From the NCBI GenBank assembly GCA_014529385.2, contig CM043947.1:132943891-133007890 (forward strand): a stretch of 64,000 nt of DNA. The letters are read 5' to 3'. This stretch comes from Adiantum capillus-veneris (taxonomy: Eukaryota > Streptophyta > Polypodiopsida > Polypodiales > Pteridaceae). Under the pieces are notes generated by a model. It saw only the letters and a list, made by a program, of their open reading frames with translations, made no database searches and was not told the origin of the DNA. Below, in pieces: positions 1 to 11,681 of this stretch (its first letter is position 1; each line of letters opens with the position of its first letter). The translations under genes were made by a program, and so were the position numbers.

Positions 1-853
1 GTATGAAATGTACTAGGGCTTTCTAGTGGGCTTAACCCTATCGACCTTTAGCTTAAGTATTATAAAGGGAGTTTACTAATGTGATGAGCCTGGGGAGGGT
101 AACAGTGTTATATGACCCCCCAAAGTTACAAAATTAAAATGATGAAAATGAACAAACAAAAAATCAAAGTGCCACAATGTAAAATTTTAAGCTGGAAGAG
201 AAATCTCAGCTTGATTTGGTACTTCACTCACATGTATTGCCTATGGTACTAGAGCCCTAGAGGTTCCCAGTGTGGGCGCTTTTCCTTGAAAAGCAAAAAA
301 CCCAAGGTATACAAAATAAGCACACACATCATAATTGAATCAGTGTGAAAAGACCTTGGGGGGTCAAAGAAAAAGTAATCAGTCAGGCGATGATTTCATG
401 AGAAATTCCTTTTATGGTAGCTTAACTACAAGGTTTTCTAGATATAGCCTCTAGTCAGCCCTCGAACATGAATACTTGGCTCTCGCGATTAAACAACTTA
501 ATTGACCACAGAAAGTTAAGAAGCTTACCCATGGTATTAATATTTGATCTCTAGTGCTTTTCGACCGTCAAATTAGTGACCCCAGACTTGTTTAATTTTT
601 TACCTTTACATCTGTTTATGCATTTGATTACATTGCAATTTAATGTTCATTGCTAACAAATTGTTTGAAATTATTTTTCCAATCAATGTGTCTACCTAAA
701 ACTGCATATGCTTTTTAAGAGAATGCAAGTACTGTGCCAATGTTGTTTGATTTTGCAGTGACTGAAGAAGGCTAAGGACATTCATCTCAAATGCTCTTCC
801 ACCTCGACAACCCAGCTTCAACTCAATAGCTTCCGAGGACGGAATCTACATCA

Positions 854-865
854 GGAAGGGGGGCA
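854..865 (+). other. Polypurine tract preceding the LTR at 866
   Basis: AGGAAGGGGGGCA ends at the base before TGTTAACC. A G-rich purine run placed directly at an LTR start is the plus-strand primer site of LTR retroelements. Confidence 0.6.
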
Positions 866-1061
866 TGTTAACCCTCACGGCTCACGGACACCCATCACCT
901 ACGATGGACGCGTATTATGTATTTGGTAGAGTCAGGTACCGGGCTTGTCGGACCAATAGGGAAAGGTAGAGTGATCGCCGATGAGAGGCGCACTTTAACT
1001 TGGACATTCAAGGGATTAGTTGGTTAAGCATGGGTGCCCAAGTGTGAATGGGGTGAGCTCC

Positions 1062-1069
1062 TATAAAAG
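1062..1069 (+). promoter_or_regulatory. TATA box of the LTR at 866
   Basis: TATAAAAG lies in the middle of the predicted LTR, the expected position of an LTR promoter, with transcription predicted to start near 1090. Confidence 0.5.
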
Positions 1070-1158
1070 CCAACTAAACCTAATTTTTACTCATTCTCTC
1101 ATTTGTGCAATTGAAGAGTGCTCTTGCTCCATCTCCATCTTCTTCTTCTACACCTCCT

Positions 1159-1159
<1 letters not shown>

Positions 1160-1192
<33 letters not shown>
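1160..1192. repeat. (GT)n(GA)n microsatellite
   Basis: A short GT run passes into a GA run about 100 bases downstream of the LTR TATA box, so it should lie in the transcribed part of the LTR. Confidence 0.9.
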
Positions 1193-1465
1193 GGAGAGTG
1201 TGTGTGCGATCGAGCATTACGAAGGCACGACGGCGGCGAAGCGGTTGAGCGCGGCACAACTGCAGCTTCTTCTTCATCGCGGCGAGGAATCCACCACGAA
1301 GGCGAGCGTAGAGCGGTGAGTGACACACCCTTTGTTTTCTTGAGCTTGCTAGTTTAGGCTTGTTGTGTGCTTGGAGCCGTTTGTGGCTCGCACACGGTGT
1401 ATTGGCAAGTCCCTTGCTTCGACAGTGCGGCAAGGAGTGCACACCATCCTTGGTGTCTTATCACA

Positions 1466-2365
1466 TTGCGGGCTGATGCGACCCAACTCTCCACAATTGT
1501 AACATGTGGGCGTCTGCCTCCAAAACCTACCATTGCTTTGTCCAACACCATTCCTAGGCCTTTCTTCACTTCCTGGCTGATTTGCAAACCTCCCTCGACC
1601 TCGATTATTTCCCACTTGACCTAGCATGTTTAGGTTGAGATTCTTCATCAAATCTACCACTTGCCTCATGTCTTGCCTTAGCCCATCATCTTGCACCGAT
1701 GTAGTGACCACTACTAGCATAACTTGAGTAGTAACTAGAACCACTGGTTCATGATGAACCCCTGACATGCAACCTTGTAAAGACTCTATAGGCTGAAACT
1801 CATACCTCATGGGCAAAGACTCCACCCCTAACTGGCTCATTTTCCTTAACTTCCACTCTTTGTTCCTTGCTACCTCTAGTGCATCTTCATATGTCCTAGG
1901 CTTCTTTAGCTCCACTCTCCAACGTATATTCTCCCAAATACCAGCCAAGAACCTGTCCTTCTTCATCATGTCAGGCGGGGGTACCTGTGGTGCTAAGGAC
2001 TTGCACATTCTCTCCCATGCCAATGAAAACTTACGTATGTACGCATCTACTGGCTCACCTTCCTTCTGCACCAAACCTTGTACTTCTTGCCACACTTTGT
2101 CAGGATCTTCTATCTTCACAAACTCCACTTCCAACCCATGCCGTAGATTGTTACTCAATCTTACAGGTGGATCAGCCACATGCAACTCCTCTTCAAATGC
2201 TTTAGACCAAACTCGTGCATCACTCTTCAAAAAAATTTGGAGAAGACGTAACATTTGCGCAGGGTCATGAATCTGGTTGCTAATGCAGGCAACCTCCATC
2301 TTTTCCAAAAAGTCTTCCACATCTTCATCACTTCTTCCATGAAACTCCGGATAAGAGAAAGCCAT
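1466..2365 (-). pseudogene. gag: E6 gag (truncated)
   Basis: Starting at the ATG at 2365 (MAFSYPEFHGRS, the same start as in E4), about 300 codons read without a break. The first about 210 residues are a retrotransposon gag capsid domain, with the typical segment VQGLVQKEGEPVDAYIRKFS and the VELKKPRTYEDALEVA region. Near the end is one zinc knuckle, CYNCGELGRISPQC, in which the usual His is Arg, so metal binding is doubtful. The frame then runs into the LTR of the adjacent element, and the last about 40 codons before the stop at 1349 are probably not gag. Gag packages element RNA into particles, and this copy is 3'-truncated. Confidence 0.75.
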
Positions 2366-2468
2366 GGCTACCCAAATTATGATGCTTTGAGAACCCCTTT
2401 GAGCACACGTGCAAGAACCCAAAACTTCTGACTGACTCAATTCCCATAAACTTCAATGGAGCTCAACT

Positions 2469-2687
2469 TTAGATAAGGACAAACACATGCACATCAAATG
2501 AGTTTTCATAGTTAATCATCGAAATTACAACAGGCAAAGGACATTCCAGGATCTCTCTTAATCTTCTTGACCCGAACATAAAGACTATGCGCTGCTGGAA
2601 AAAATTCTTCCTGGACACATGAACATTTATCTGGATTCTCTGAGTTAAACGAAAAGGAGTGAATTGAGGGCCATTTTGATCATCCAT
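2469..2687 (-). CDS. E6 leader ORF, 72 codons, conserved with E4
   Basis: A small ORF lies between the PBS and gag. The in-frame ATG is at 2687, giving 72 residues (MDDQNGPQFTPF... to ...SFDVHVFVLI). The homologous stretch in E4 (57293-57511) is open over the same span. By eye, the 80-codon open stretch differs at about 5 amino-acid-changing and 8 silent positions, which hints at past protein-level constraint. I recognise no domain. It may instead be a non-coding part of a conserved leader. Confidence 0.35.
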   Translation of the reverse strand: MDDQNGPQFTPFRLTQRIQINVHVSRKNFFQQRIVFMFGSRRLREILECPLPVVISMINYENSFDVHVFVLI

Positions 2688-3388
2688 TAAAGCCAACCAT
2701 GAAGCTCCCAAGACGGCACACCTGACTTAACCTCTGATTTTGCCAAAATTTCAGCAACATAACAGCATAAATGGCTCAAAAGACCAAGAAACCAGCCATC
2801 ATAACTTGGAAAAATTTTGACAGAGTTTCCCCAGAAGTAGAGCAATAGGAACCCAAAATATAGACTGTATATGTATGCATGAACTGTCAACAATAGAACC
2901 CGAGCATCAAATAGGACTCACTAGTACATAGCCTATGGCGAGGTCATGAAAAGGGTGCTACAGCTACCTGTATCACCAAAAGGATCTCCACATTTGAGAA
3001 TCCCCCAGCTCAATAAAAACCTTACGCTATCGACCCTCACACGAAGGCTAATGCAAATCGTGTATAGTCAAGTCTCAGAAATGACTATCTTCCAGACCAA
3101 GTCTCAGAAATGGCTGGGACTGCCAAATACAACCAAGCATGGCTCCATAAATGCGTACAATGGCAGTTTCCACAAGTAACGTACAATCCAGCAGACAATG
3201 CGCTCAAATAGGCGCCAAGTGATGCATACCCACAACAGCTGCAAGTGACACCAATACTAGTATATCACTGTACTCCAGCTACCTGTACCCGAGTGAATCA
3301 CCTGTACCTGTACCTATCCCTGTAACCTGTAACCTGTAATTCCGAATCTCAAAGCTTGAAGCTCGAAGCAGAAGGTACTTGAAGAAGA

Positions 3389-3406
3389 TCCTCAGTGGGG
3401 GCACCA
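3389..3406 (-). other. E6 primer binding site
   Basis: On the minus strand TGGTGCCCCCACTGAGGA lies six bases inside the 5' LTR end. E3 has the identical 18-mer at 38721. E4 has a mutated version (TTGGCACCCCCTCGGAGGA) at the same place. TGG at its start pairs with a tRNA CCA end; the tRNA species is not identified. Confidence 0.6.
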
Positions 3407-3412
3407 AAAGCA

Positions 3413-4562
3413 TGTGAGCGGGAGAAAAACACACACAACACCTCTATAATGACCCGACACACACTCTTGGAATGATACACACACACACACACACACTAGG
3501 GGGCACCACTCGGCTTACACAACCCACCTGGCCGAGACAGGGAACACACCGATGGAGTGAGAGGAGAGAGACTATTTGTTTACCCACTCCACACAGAGAC
3601 ACACACACACACACACCCAAAAAACTCAGCTCAAAAGAGGAGAATTTATGATGTTTAGATACCATAGAGCTTGGGCCAACACAAATGGGTCAAATAGCTC
3701 ACACAATATAGGTAAAACTTGCTAGATACAATCACAAATTGGAGCAGAAGCTTCGCTCATAGGAGAAACTTACACAGCCAAAATAACAAAAAAACAATGA
3801 GGAATTTGGCAAAATGGACAGTGCCATCGCGTTCGGAACAGACCAAAACCCCAGTCTACAATGTCAAAGTGCTCAAATCCCACCTCGGATGAGCAGTTTA
3901 CGGCCAAAACAGACTCCAAAAACCCCAAAAACACACGTGCGGTTGTTCCTCCTCTCTTCTCCACGTTTTTTCTGGTTTTCTCTCAGTTTTTTCAGTTTGC
4001 ACACTTAGCTTTATTACTTGGACACCCTTGGCCTTTTAGATGACCTCAAACGGACCCCGAACAGGCCAAAAACTGACCTCGCAGTGCATAGTTGTCACCT
4101 TTTTGCATCCATACGCACACCTGGCACTCAGCTTTTTTCAATAATGCATCCCGCCACCACGTGAAGTGGCCCCAAAAAGTGGTCCTAATGATGACCTTTC
4201 TGCATAACTCTCACAAGAAAAAACCCACGTTGTGTCCGTACTTCTCCACGTGCAAGTATTGACCCCGTTCGACCTCCTGACGCCACTAGATGCCATCTGA
4301 CGCACCTGCTTTCCTCATGTCATCGGCTCGCGGATAGCTTCCTCGAGAATTTTTACGTGCTACCAAATCCTCATTATTGTAGAAAAAACACACTGGTACT
4401 GGTAATAGTGAAAATCGATGCACTATGTACATGTTGTCCTACCTGTACACATGTGGGCCCCACATAACCACCTGGCTCTGGAAAATGGGCAATCCTTTAT
4501 TGGATGCACCATGCATGGATATATACATATGCACAATCTCTTACTCCAAAAAACTCCTGACA
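3413..4562 (-). repeat. E6 5' LTR (1,150 bp)
   Basis: On the minus strand it begins TGTCAGGAG and ends CTCACA, and it is homologous end to end to the two E4 LTRs at 55419-56567 and 59156-60303. It holds (CA)n runs near 3475-3497 and 3600-3617. Confidence 0.85.
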
Positions 4563-5731
4563 TCGTCAAAATCGAACACTGAACTAAATAAAACTGGCCT
4601 CTATTATATTATATTTTGCAAACTGATTACCTCATGTGTAAGTAAAGTGAACACATAGAAAGCGACTCCTATAAAATAAACACCTTTCAATGAGTGAGAG
4701 TCTGAGCTTTACACAACATACAAAGCTTATATATTTGACCGTTGAACAAAATTCAATCAAATTTTGATCAACAGTTTAAATTATTTTTAGGAAAATTTAT
4801 TTTCAAACTATTTTATTGATTTCGATCAAAATAAACTTTTTATTTCTATTTTGTTTCTCACATGGATTACCATTTGTGATGTCGAATGAGCTTAAGAGGG
4901 CGTGTTGGCACTTTATGTAGAAATCTTTTGATAAACCATGTCTTCAAACAAAGTTTTTTTGATAAAAAAAACTTTCCATCAAAGTTCTTTTCAATCAAAA
5001 AGCTAAGAAGTTATACGAGAGACCGTTTTTGCTGACGTGGCACCATATAAAACAATTGTATAATTTGGGTCAATGAATAATAAGTCCATTTTTAGCATAT
5101 TATTCGTCTCTGAAATAACGAATAATGCTACTTAGGCCCTTTCTCATACACCTCGTTACTTGGTTAGCCTAGCATCATTTTCAACAAATCTGGAATTAAA
5201 AAAAACCATGTTGCCAAATCTTCACCCTTTATAAAGCCATACCTATATCATTGTATATATTTCTTTAAAGAACAAGTGCAGCACGACAACCAATGGTTAT
5301 TCATTTAGGGCTCAATGATTGTTATTACTTGTTGACTTGTAGAATGAAGGACTATGTGTGGAGGGGTGATTTTATTTTTCTAAGTCGTAAATGATGATGA
5401 CTTCCTAAAGTTCTCCTATTGGGTCCGATTCAAGATTTTATTAACGCGAATCTTCTCAAACCCCCCTCCTCCCCCTCTTTCCTAAGAAAAAGGGAGCACC
5501 CTATGCCCTGCCTTGCTTTTTGGCTTAGAGATAGAAGAAGACCCGTGTGCCTTGTAGGAAGAAGATGTACTCATACACGAAAGAAGAGGGATATTCCTAC
5601 TTTGTAAGGCTAAGGATGAGGTTCATTGTGCCTCGAGCAACTCAGCAATAGTTGCTCCAGTTGCATCAAGGGAAATCCCTATGAGCTTCATTACTATGTC
5701 AATGTGCTTTGCATTTGGACCTTCCTAAGTT

Positions 5732-5734
<3 letters not shown>
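4563..5734. other. Spacer, no feature recognised
   Basis: AT-rich sequence with only short, unconvincing reading frames. I see no gene, RNA or repeat boundary that I can support. Confidence 0.5.

Positions 5735-5787
<53 letters not shown>
5735..5787. repeat. (GA)n microsatellite
   Basis: An uninterrupted GA dinucleotide run of about 53 bases. Confidence 0.95.
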
Positions 5788-5790
<3 letters not shown>

Positions 5791-6363
5791 AATAGAGTTG
5801 CCTTTGCCTCCATCGAGACACTTGCTTCTACCTCTGCCTCGCTTGACTTGCAACTTATGTGCACCTAGCTTATTGTAAGGTTTCCAATTTCTGAAACCTT
5901 AAAGGTTCTATAAAGCTTAATCAAACTGATATGATTATTGAAAAAGCAATGTAGAATTGTTCGACCATGGTAAATATTGGTATTTTTGGAATCTTAAGCA
6001 CAGCAAACCCCGCACTAGAAATTTTCAGATTTAAATTCGGACAAAAACTGACCTGGTAGTCCTTCCGGAAGATTCAATGTAAATTAAATTATTAAGAAAA
6101 ATTGAAGGGTTGCAGTAATCATTTAAGCATAGACTTTATTAAAGGCCTTCCAGATATTTACAAGATATTTACCAATTAAGAAAAAAATAGGTCAAAATAT
6201 AGAAAAATTGACATTTTAAAAGCTGGCAGGTAATGGGAGGGTCATCACTGACCTACCAAGGACTCATTTAGCATCAAGGGACGCCATCTGGAGGTGTAGG
6301 GCTGCTTGAGCTGCAAGCAACTACTTTTTCCAGCCTGTGAAGAGATTGTGAGTGCCAGAAAAC
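5788..6363. other. Spacer upstream of a TATA box, nothing recognised
   Basis: AT-rich with no supportable reading frame. If 6364 is a promoter, this would be its upstream region. Confidence 0.4.
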
Positions 6364-6371
6364 TATAAATA
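6364..6371 (+). promoter_or_regulatory. Possible TATA box
   Basis: TATAAATA followed by GGACCCC resembles a plant core promoter. Downstream lie a leader with a 152-bp tandem repeat array and an ATG with a plausible exon at 8244. It may belong to an LTR whose ends I could not define. Confidence 0.4.
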
Positions 6372-6479
6372 GGACCCCTTGCTTCACAAATTGAGAGACT
6401 CAGAGCCTTGGCACACTCTCTCTCATCTAGAGAGACTGCTACGCAGAAATCACTAGAGATTAATCTCTAGTTGGTTAAA

Positions 6480-7735
6480 TTAAACGGTAATTAACCTAAT
6501 CCTTCTTTAGCAGAATTACTATATTTTTAGGACAAATTAAAGAGGAGAAATTAGCAAATTGATTCAATGATTTGAGTTATTTATCAAAGGTTAATTACAT
6601 GTTAGGGAACCCATTATAATTATGTTAAGCTCAGATAATTAATTTACCTAATTATTTTAGTAGAATTACTTTGATTTTAGGACACATTAAAAGGGGAAAA
6701 TTAGCAAATTGATTCAAAATGCTTTGAGTTAATTATTAAAGGTTAAGAACATGCTAGAAAACCCGTGATAATTATGTTAAGCTCAGATAATTAATTTACC
6801 TAATTATTTTAGCAGAATTACTCTGTTTTTAGGACAAACTAAAAGGGGGAAATTAGCAAATTGATTCAAAATTCTTTGAGTTATTTATAAGATATTAAAT
6901 ACATGCTATAAATCTCGTGATAATTATTCTAAGATCAGATAATTAATTTACCTAATTATTTTAGAAGAATTACTCTATTTTTAGGACAAATTAAAAGAGG
7001 GAAATTAGCAAATTGATTCAAAATGCTTTGATTTATTTATTAGAGGTTAATTACATATTAGGAAACTCGTGATAATTATTTTGACCTCAGATAAATAATC
7101 TATTTGATTATTTTAGTAGAATTACTCTGTTTTAAGGACAAATTAAAAGAGCGACATTAGCAAATTGATTCAAAATGCTTTGAAATATTTATCAAAGGTT
7201 AATTACATGTTAGGGAACTTGTGATAATTATGTTAACCCCAGATAATGAATTTACCTAATTATCTTAGCTAAATTAGATTATTTGTTTTACAATTAAAAA
7301 GGGGGAAATTAGTAAATTGATTTTAAATGCTTTGAGTTATTTATCAGAGATTTATTACATCTTAAGGAGTGTGTGATAATTATGTTACCCTTAGATAATT
7401 AGTTTACTTAATTATCCTAGCAGAATTAGACTGTGTTTTTGGACAATTTAAAAGGGAGAAACTAGCAAATTGATTTTAAAGGCTTTGAGTTATTCATCAA
7501 AGGTTAATCACACCTTAGGGAACTCATGGTAATTATGTTACCCTCAGATAATACGTTACCTAATTATCTCAGTAAAATTACATTATTTTTAGGGAAAAAT
7601 AAAAGGAGAAAAATAGTAAATTACTCCAAAAACCTTTGATATAATTATCAGAGGTATAACACATGTTGAAAAAGCCGTGATAAATATCCTAACCCTAAAT
7701 AAATAGTTTAAATATTTATCTTTATTAAAAGTAAC
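6480..7735. repeat. Tandem array of a ~152-bp repeat, about 8 degenerate copies
   Basis: The landmark CAGAATTACT (and variants) recurs at 6511, 6661, 6813, 6965, 7117, 7269, 7421 and 7573, a spacing of 150 and then 152 bases each time. Other shared blocks per unit are TAGCAAATTGATTC, TTTGAGTTATTTAT and GATAATTATGTTA. Copies have diverged by substitution with almost no length change. Later copies (7269 on) are more diverged, and the array fades out near 7735. Confidence 0.9.
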
Positions 7736-8243
7736 CGATTTTGCGTATAAAATATTGAAAGAAAACTAGTAAATGAATTTATCTGATTACCAAATAAATA
7801 CCTAAGGTCACTATTGAAGGTTGGGAAAATTTCCTCAGCATAAATGGTTGGTATTACAAATTACTATCAGCAAAATTTTGCCTAAATTAGACCATAAGTA
7901 TAGGAGGGAAAGGTTATAAATCAAATTTATGAAAATTCCTAAAGATAGAATATATTCAATTTTAGGGTGAGTAATCCATTAGCCTATAGAAATTTATAAT
8001 TTAATAAGGCTAAAATGAAATATAAACTAAGGATAAACCTAGTTTAAGGGCTTCCCAAATTAAATGGTAATTATGAGAAATTACTTATATCATAAAGAAG
8101 TTACATGAGGAATATCTTATCAAATTAACTATGAAGGATACCTACTTACTCCAAAATCCTTATTTTTGGGTTTTAAAATAAAGGAAAAAGAAGATTATTC
8201 AATTAAACTTCAATCGATTAAGTCTTTTTATAAAGCTGCCAAC

Positions 8244-8744
8244 ATGGCCCCAAAGAGAACCAGGGGAAATCCTCTTACCGAGGAAGAGGATGTTAGCAAC
8301 AAAAGAAATAAAGCCACTAATGACCATGACGTTGGGCCTAAGCCACCGACGGAGGAAATTCTACGGGCTCCCGCCCAACAACAGCACATGGACGAGCAGT
8401 TCCAGGTGAATTTCTATTTTGTTCACTTAAAATCTGTAAAAGTTCATTTTTAAGTTAGCATTGCATACGTAAGGTTAGGAAGGATAAACTGGCTGTAAAC
8501 GGAAGGTAACTTCCACGAAACCAATGAGCAATGATTGTAAATAGGAAAAAAATGATTGGGTTATGACTGATTGACATAAGAAAGAAATGTTTGACCATCC
8601 TTAAGACAGCTTGTCTTAAGACACCTCTGATTCCTTGGAAATATTTTACTCCAGGTAATGAGTAAGGATGACGATACCATCATGGATGAGTCGGTTTCCT
8701 TAGCACGCGTGGAGTCTTTATCCCGTGTTTGTTTGTGTTTGTAG
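8244..8744 (+). CDS. Possible two-exon micro-gene or start of a retroelement gag
   Basis: The first ATG after the TATA box and repeat leader opens MAPKRTRGNPLTEEEDVSNK and reads 54 codons to TTCCAG|GTGAAT, a plausible splice donor at 8406. An acceptor-like TTTTACTCCAG ends at 8654. Joining there keeps the frame and adds 29 codons (VMSKDDDTIMDE...) to a TAG at 8742-8744, giving about 83 residues. Without splicing the frame stops at 8453. The basic start followed by an acidic stretch resembles the N-terminus of some plant gag proteins, but no capsid domain follows. No known domain is recognised and the intron is inferred. Confidence 0.3.
8600..8620. repeat. Short perfect inverted repeat
   Basis: CTTAAGACA and TGTCTTAAG are separated by three bases. 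A related TGTCTTAAG occurs at about 8944-8952. It lies in the predicted intron of the micro-gene. Confidence 0.6.
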
Positions 8745-9165
8745 ATATTACTTTCATGTTTATCCTAGGGGAACCGCCCGGTTGTATGGGCAGCCGGTTG
8801 GCGTATGGGCGCCCGGACTTTGGGTGATGGCTTTTTCCACCCCGGTTTTTCTAAATAAGGAATGGGTGCCGTTTTTCACCCCTGTATAGGTGATCTTGAG
8901 ACAAGCCAGTACTGGTCAAAGATACTTCAGAATGACAGTACCTTGTCTTAAGTCATAGGGCCGGATTTTTTTTATTTTTATTTTTAAAATCCCGTTTCCA
9001 CTGTGAGACAGTACTAGGTCTTTTTCTAGAGCTATAAACCTAAACCATAGTAGGCCTAGAGACCTGTCAATGGTCCCATCCAGTTTTTGGTGTCCTCGGG
9101 GTGGGGATCTTACACTTATGCTTACAAGGGAAAGGGGGCACTTGCTTTCTTGGTGCTTGGCTCAT

Positions 9166-9166
<1 letters not shown>

Positions 9167-9207
<41 letters not shown>

Positions 9208-9213
9208 CCCCCC
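9167..9213. repeat. (CA)n microsatellite with C run
   Basis: An uninterrupted CA run of about 39 bases ends in nine C residues. Confidence 0.95.
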
Positions 9214-9708
9214 TTCTTTATCTAAAACTTCCTTTGCTCTACCTTGGCATTTATGTCTTCAATGACAATTTTACCTAAATTGATATCACTCCATATAAGA
9301 TTCCCACTAATAAAAGAAAACCAAAATTGTGCCCCTATTGTGAAGTGTTCTCTCAACTTACCATGATGGTCTTTGATGTGAGTTTGAGTTCTTTTTCTTG
9401 GTTCGCTAAAAAGATTCTATTATTTCTCTTGGTTCTTCAAGGGAAGCTTCGTAAAATATTTTGTTAGATTTACAATCATTGTCTTTGGTTCGCATTAGTG
9501 ATTAGGTTTTGTTGGTTATATACAATCATTTTCTTTCGTTCAAATAAATTGCTAGGTTTCGTTAGTTATGTATGAGATAATTACTTTTGAAAAGAAGTGA
9601 CAAAGACATTTCCTCTATGAGCTTTACTTTCTTTTGAGATTACATTTTATCGTACATGTAGATTTATCCTTCATTTAGTCATGACTCCTCTCTTCATTGT
9701 TGTATGGA

Positions 9709-9713
<5 letters not shown>

Positions 9714-9769
<56 letters not shown>
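9714..9769. repeat. (GT)n(GA)n compound microsatellite
   Basis: The GT run passes directly into a GA run, a compound type also seen at 1160 and (on the other strand) at 10040. Confidence 0.95.
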
Positions 9770-9771
<2 letters not shown>

Positions 9772-10037
9772 AATTATTTTCCATGATTTTATATTGTAAC
9801 GTACACTTATCTGGGATTGACGTAGACCAGACTGGGTGTGTCTTGCATGAGTGCAAGCACCTGCTTATATTGCACTAGAGTTAGGTACATGGAGATTCCA
9901 CACTACTCCTCGACGGTTCTTCGAACTAGCGAAGAATTTTGTAGAGGTCATAAAAGTGGATTCTACATTCTCATAGCAACAAAGGTTTTATATCTCTCAT
10001 CTTGAAGCTATAATATTGTTTGGAGAATGGACAAGGG

Positions 10038-10039
<2 letters not shown>

Positions 10040-10127
<88 letters not shown>

Positions 10128-10128
10128 C
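10040..10128. repeat. (CT)n(CA)n compound microsatellite
   Basis: The CT run changes to a CA run at about 10082, with a single AAA interruption near 10112. Confidence 0.95.
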
Positions 10129-10719
10129 GCAGTCTCGAGACGTTCTGATATGATTCTAAGTCAAAATTATTGAGCAATCTTAGCACATTCTCATAGGCTT
10201 TGAAGTCAAAATCATTGAGTATTGGGATTGAGAAGATAGGCAACTCAGAGAGAGAAAAGGTTAAATATCGGACTGTGAAGACTAGCTAAGACGGTATTAA
10301 TTGAACATGTACAACCAATGAACTACTCATTCAATTAGCAAAATGAATTAATCACTTGAGATGGTTGATCAGGCCCATGTGTTCATTCACGGGACAGGTT
10401 CAACAACGACTCATACATACACGGGTTAGACCCTCGCGAGGGTGTGGGAAGCACATAACCTTCCCAATAGGATAACCACTGCGGATTGACATTAGCAAAG
10501 CTAAACAGCTTTCTGGGGTGTTTTAAAAATTTGGCCCAATGTGGTCTGGTTATTGATCATGGGACTCTCCGTCACGTTGTCGTGCCGTGGCATGTATATA
10601 GTGTGAAATAAAAACATTCACCTCACTTTTGACACCTTTTGATGCATGGAAGTAAAATCAATCATGTGTATATGTTGATATATGCTGAAGCGACTACTAC
10701 AGTCGTTATCATGTACATA

Positions 10720-11612
10720 GGCGTCGTTGCCAAATTGCATGGAAAGTGACCCAAAATAGTATTTATGAAAATGGTGCATATCTATGCTTTTTGTGCTTAT
10801 GCAAATAATCCCACAAATTAAGGGATTTTTTTTGACTCCATTTGGGATTTTTCGCATCAAAAATGACATTTTTGGGGTAAAAAATGAGCTTAAAATGGCC
10901 TACTTTTTGTCCAAAGTGGAAAAATGGCCTAAAAATTGTCGCATCAACTGGGAATTACGTGGGGAAGAGAGAGAGGGATGCTTTTAATAGAAAAAACCTT
11001 CAATTTATCACTACTGTGAAATAGCTTCCATGGTTGCCCAATCTATGTGTGTTGCATTCCCGCCTCTTTGCAATCTTGTATATGAGCTTGTCAGGGAGTG
11101 AATTAGGGTTTCCCCTTATCAAAATGGTGTGTGGGCTTCACTTTAGAAGCTCTTAAATCTCTGCAAATTCAGGAAATGGTTTCCATGAAGGTGGAAGCTA
11201 GTGTATTCATTTCAGCTGTTTAATGTTACGACTATGTTATTAGGGATGAGGCTACATGATACCATGAAAGAGGTTTGGGTTTTGATTGAAATTTGTGCTT
11301 TTATGAGAGTTAGAATTTCATGGCTGGAAGTTTAGTGTTCTGAATTGCTCTTTTTAAGTAAAGGTGGATGTGAATTGGTGATCATTTCATCTCACAAACT
11401 CGTCTACGAAAACCGTAGCAATTTCCAAGCATAATAGGGGAGAGGGTTTATGACCATCTTGTCCCGAACGCTCTTAATTTTCTAGCCATCTTTAGAAATA
11501 GAGTTGGTGATTTTCCATAAATGCTTTATCTTAAAGTGTTTGTGACTCTCATCATGAACTCTCATAGCCAGAGGTTTTGCACCTTCCCATCTAGACCGCA
11601 CACATTCCGACA
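10720..11612 (+). repeat. E5 LTR-like copy 1 (5')
   Basis: Homologous to 15570-16509, sharing for example the CCCACAAATT, TTTGGGATTTTT and GGTGATCATTTCATCTCAC blocks. It ends ATTCCGACA at 11612, and the gag start lies 70 bases downstream. Confidence 0.6.
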
Positions 11613-11681
11613 TTTCTAGTGAACCGGACGCGAAGTTACTGGGGTGCGAGTTTGTGAATTGATCTACACACTTTGTTAGCC

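Larger units (their letters stand above)
1..1460 (+). mobile_element. 3' end of an LTR retrotransposon (partial, runs off the left edge)
   Basis: Positions 1-865 are non-coding sequence leading into a purine-rich tract (854-865) directly followed by TGTTAACC at 866. That is the layout of a polypurine tract and the start of a 3' LTR. No pol reading frame survives in 1-865. An intron-like 3' end (T-rich tract then TTTTGCAG, about 745-758) lies about 100 bases upstream of the PPT. The element's body is outside the window, so its family cannot be named. It abuts the minus-strand gag of E6 near 1460, which suggests insertion into E6. The order of events is inferred, and the right boundary is approximate because no second LTR copy is present for comparison. 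Confidence 0.55.
866..1460 (+). repeat. 3' LTR (right end approximate)
   Basis: The LTR begins with TG at 866 and contains a TATA box at 1062 followed by a (GT)n(GA)n tract at 1160-1192 in the predicted transcribed part. The right end is set where minus-strand gag coding of the neighbouring element becomes recognisable, near 1466. No matching LTR copy was found in the window, so the 3' end is uncertain. Confidence 0.45.
1466..4562 (-). mobile_element. E6: truncated gag-only LTR retrotransposon, minus strand
   Basis: Read on the minus strand, a 5' LTR (4562 to 3413) is followed by a PBS, a leader of about 1 kb and a gag gene starting at 2365. The LTR, leader and gag start match element E4 (55419-60303, plus strand) along their whole length. 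The distance from LTR end to gag ATG is 1,046 or 1,047 bases in both. The 3' part of E6 is missing where it meets the LTR of the neighbouring element near 1466, so the 3' LTR is absent. No RT or integrase is visible, as in E4. Confidence 0.8.
8745..10719. other. Spacer with three microsatellites, no gene recognised
   Basis: The only clear structure is simple repeats: (CA)n plus a C run at 9167-9213, (GT)n(GA)n at 9714-9769 and (CT)n(CA)n at 10040-10128. Reading frames here are short and mostly repeat-encoded. Confidence 0.6.

Noticed and set aside
1080-1442. Minus-strand ORFs over 1080-1442
   Set aside because: They cross the LTR microsatellite and share no similarity with any element protein in the window.
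6480-7735. CRISPR array
   Set aside because: 152-bp contiguous degenerate units without spacers, in a eukaryotic setting.
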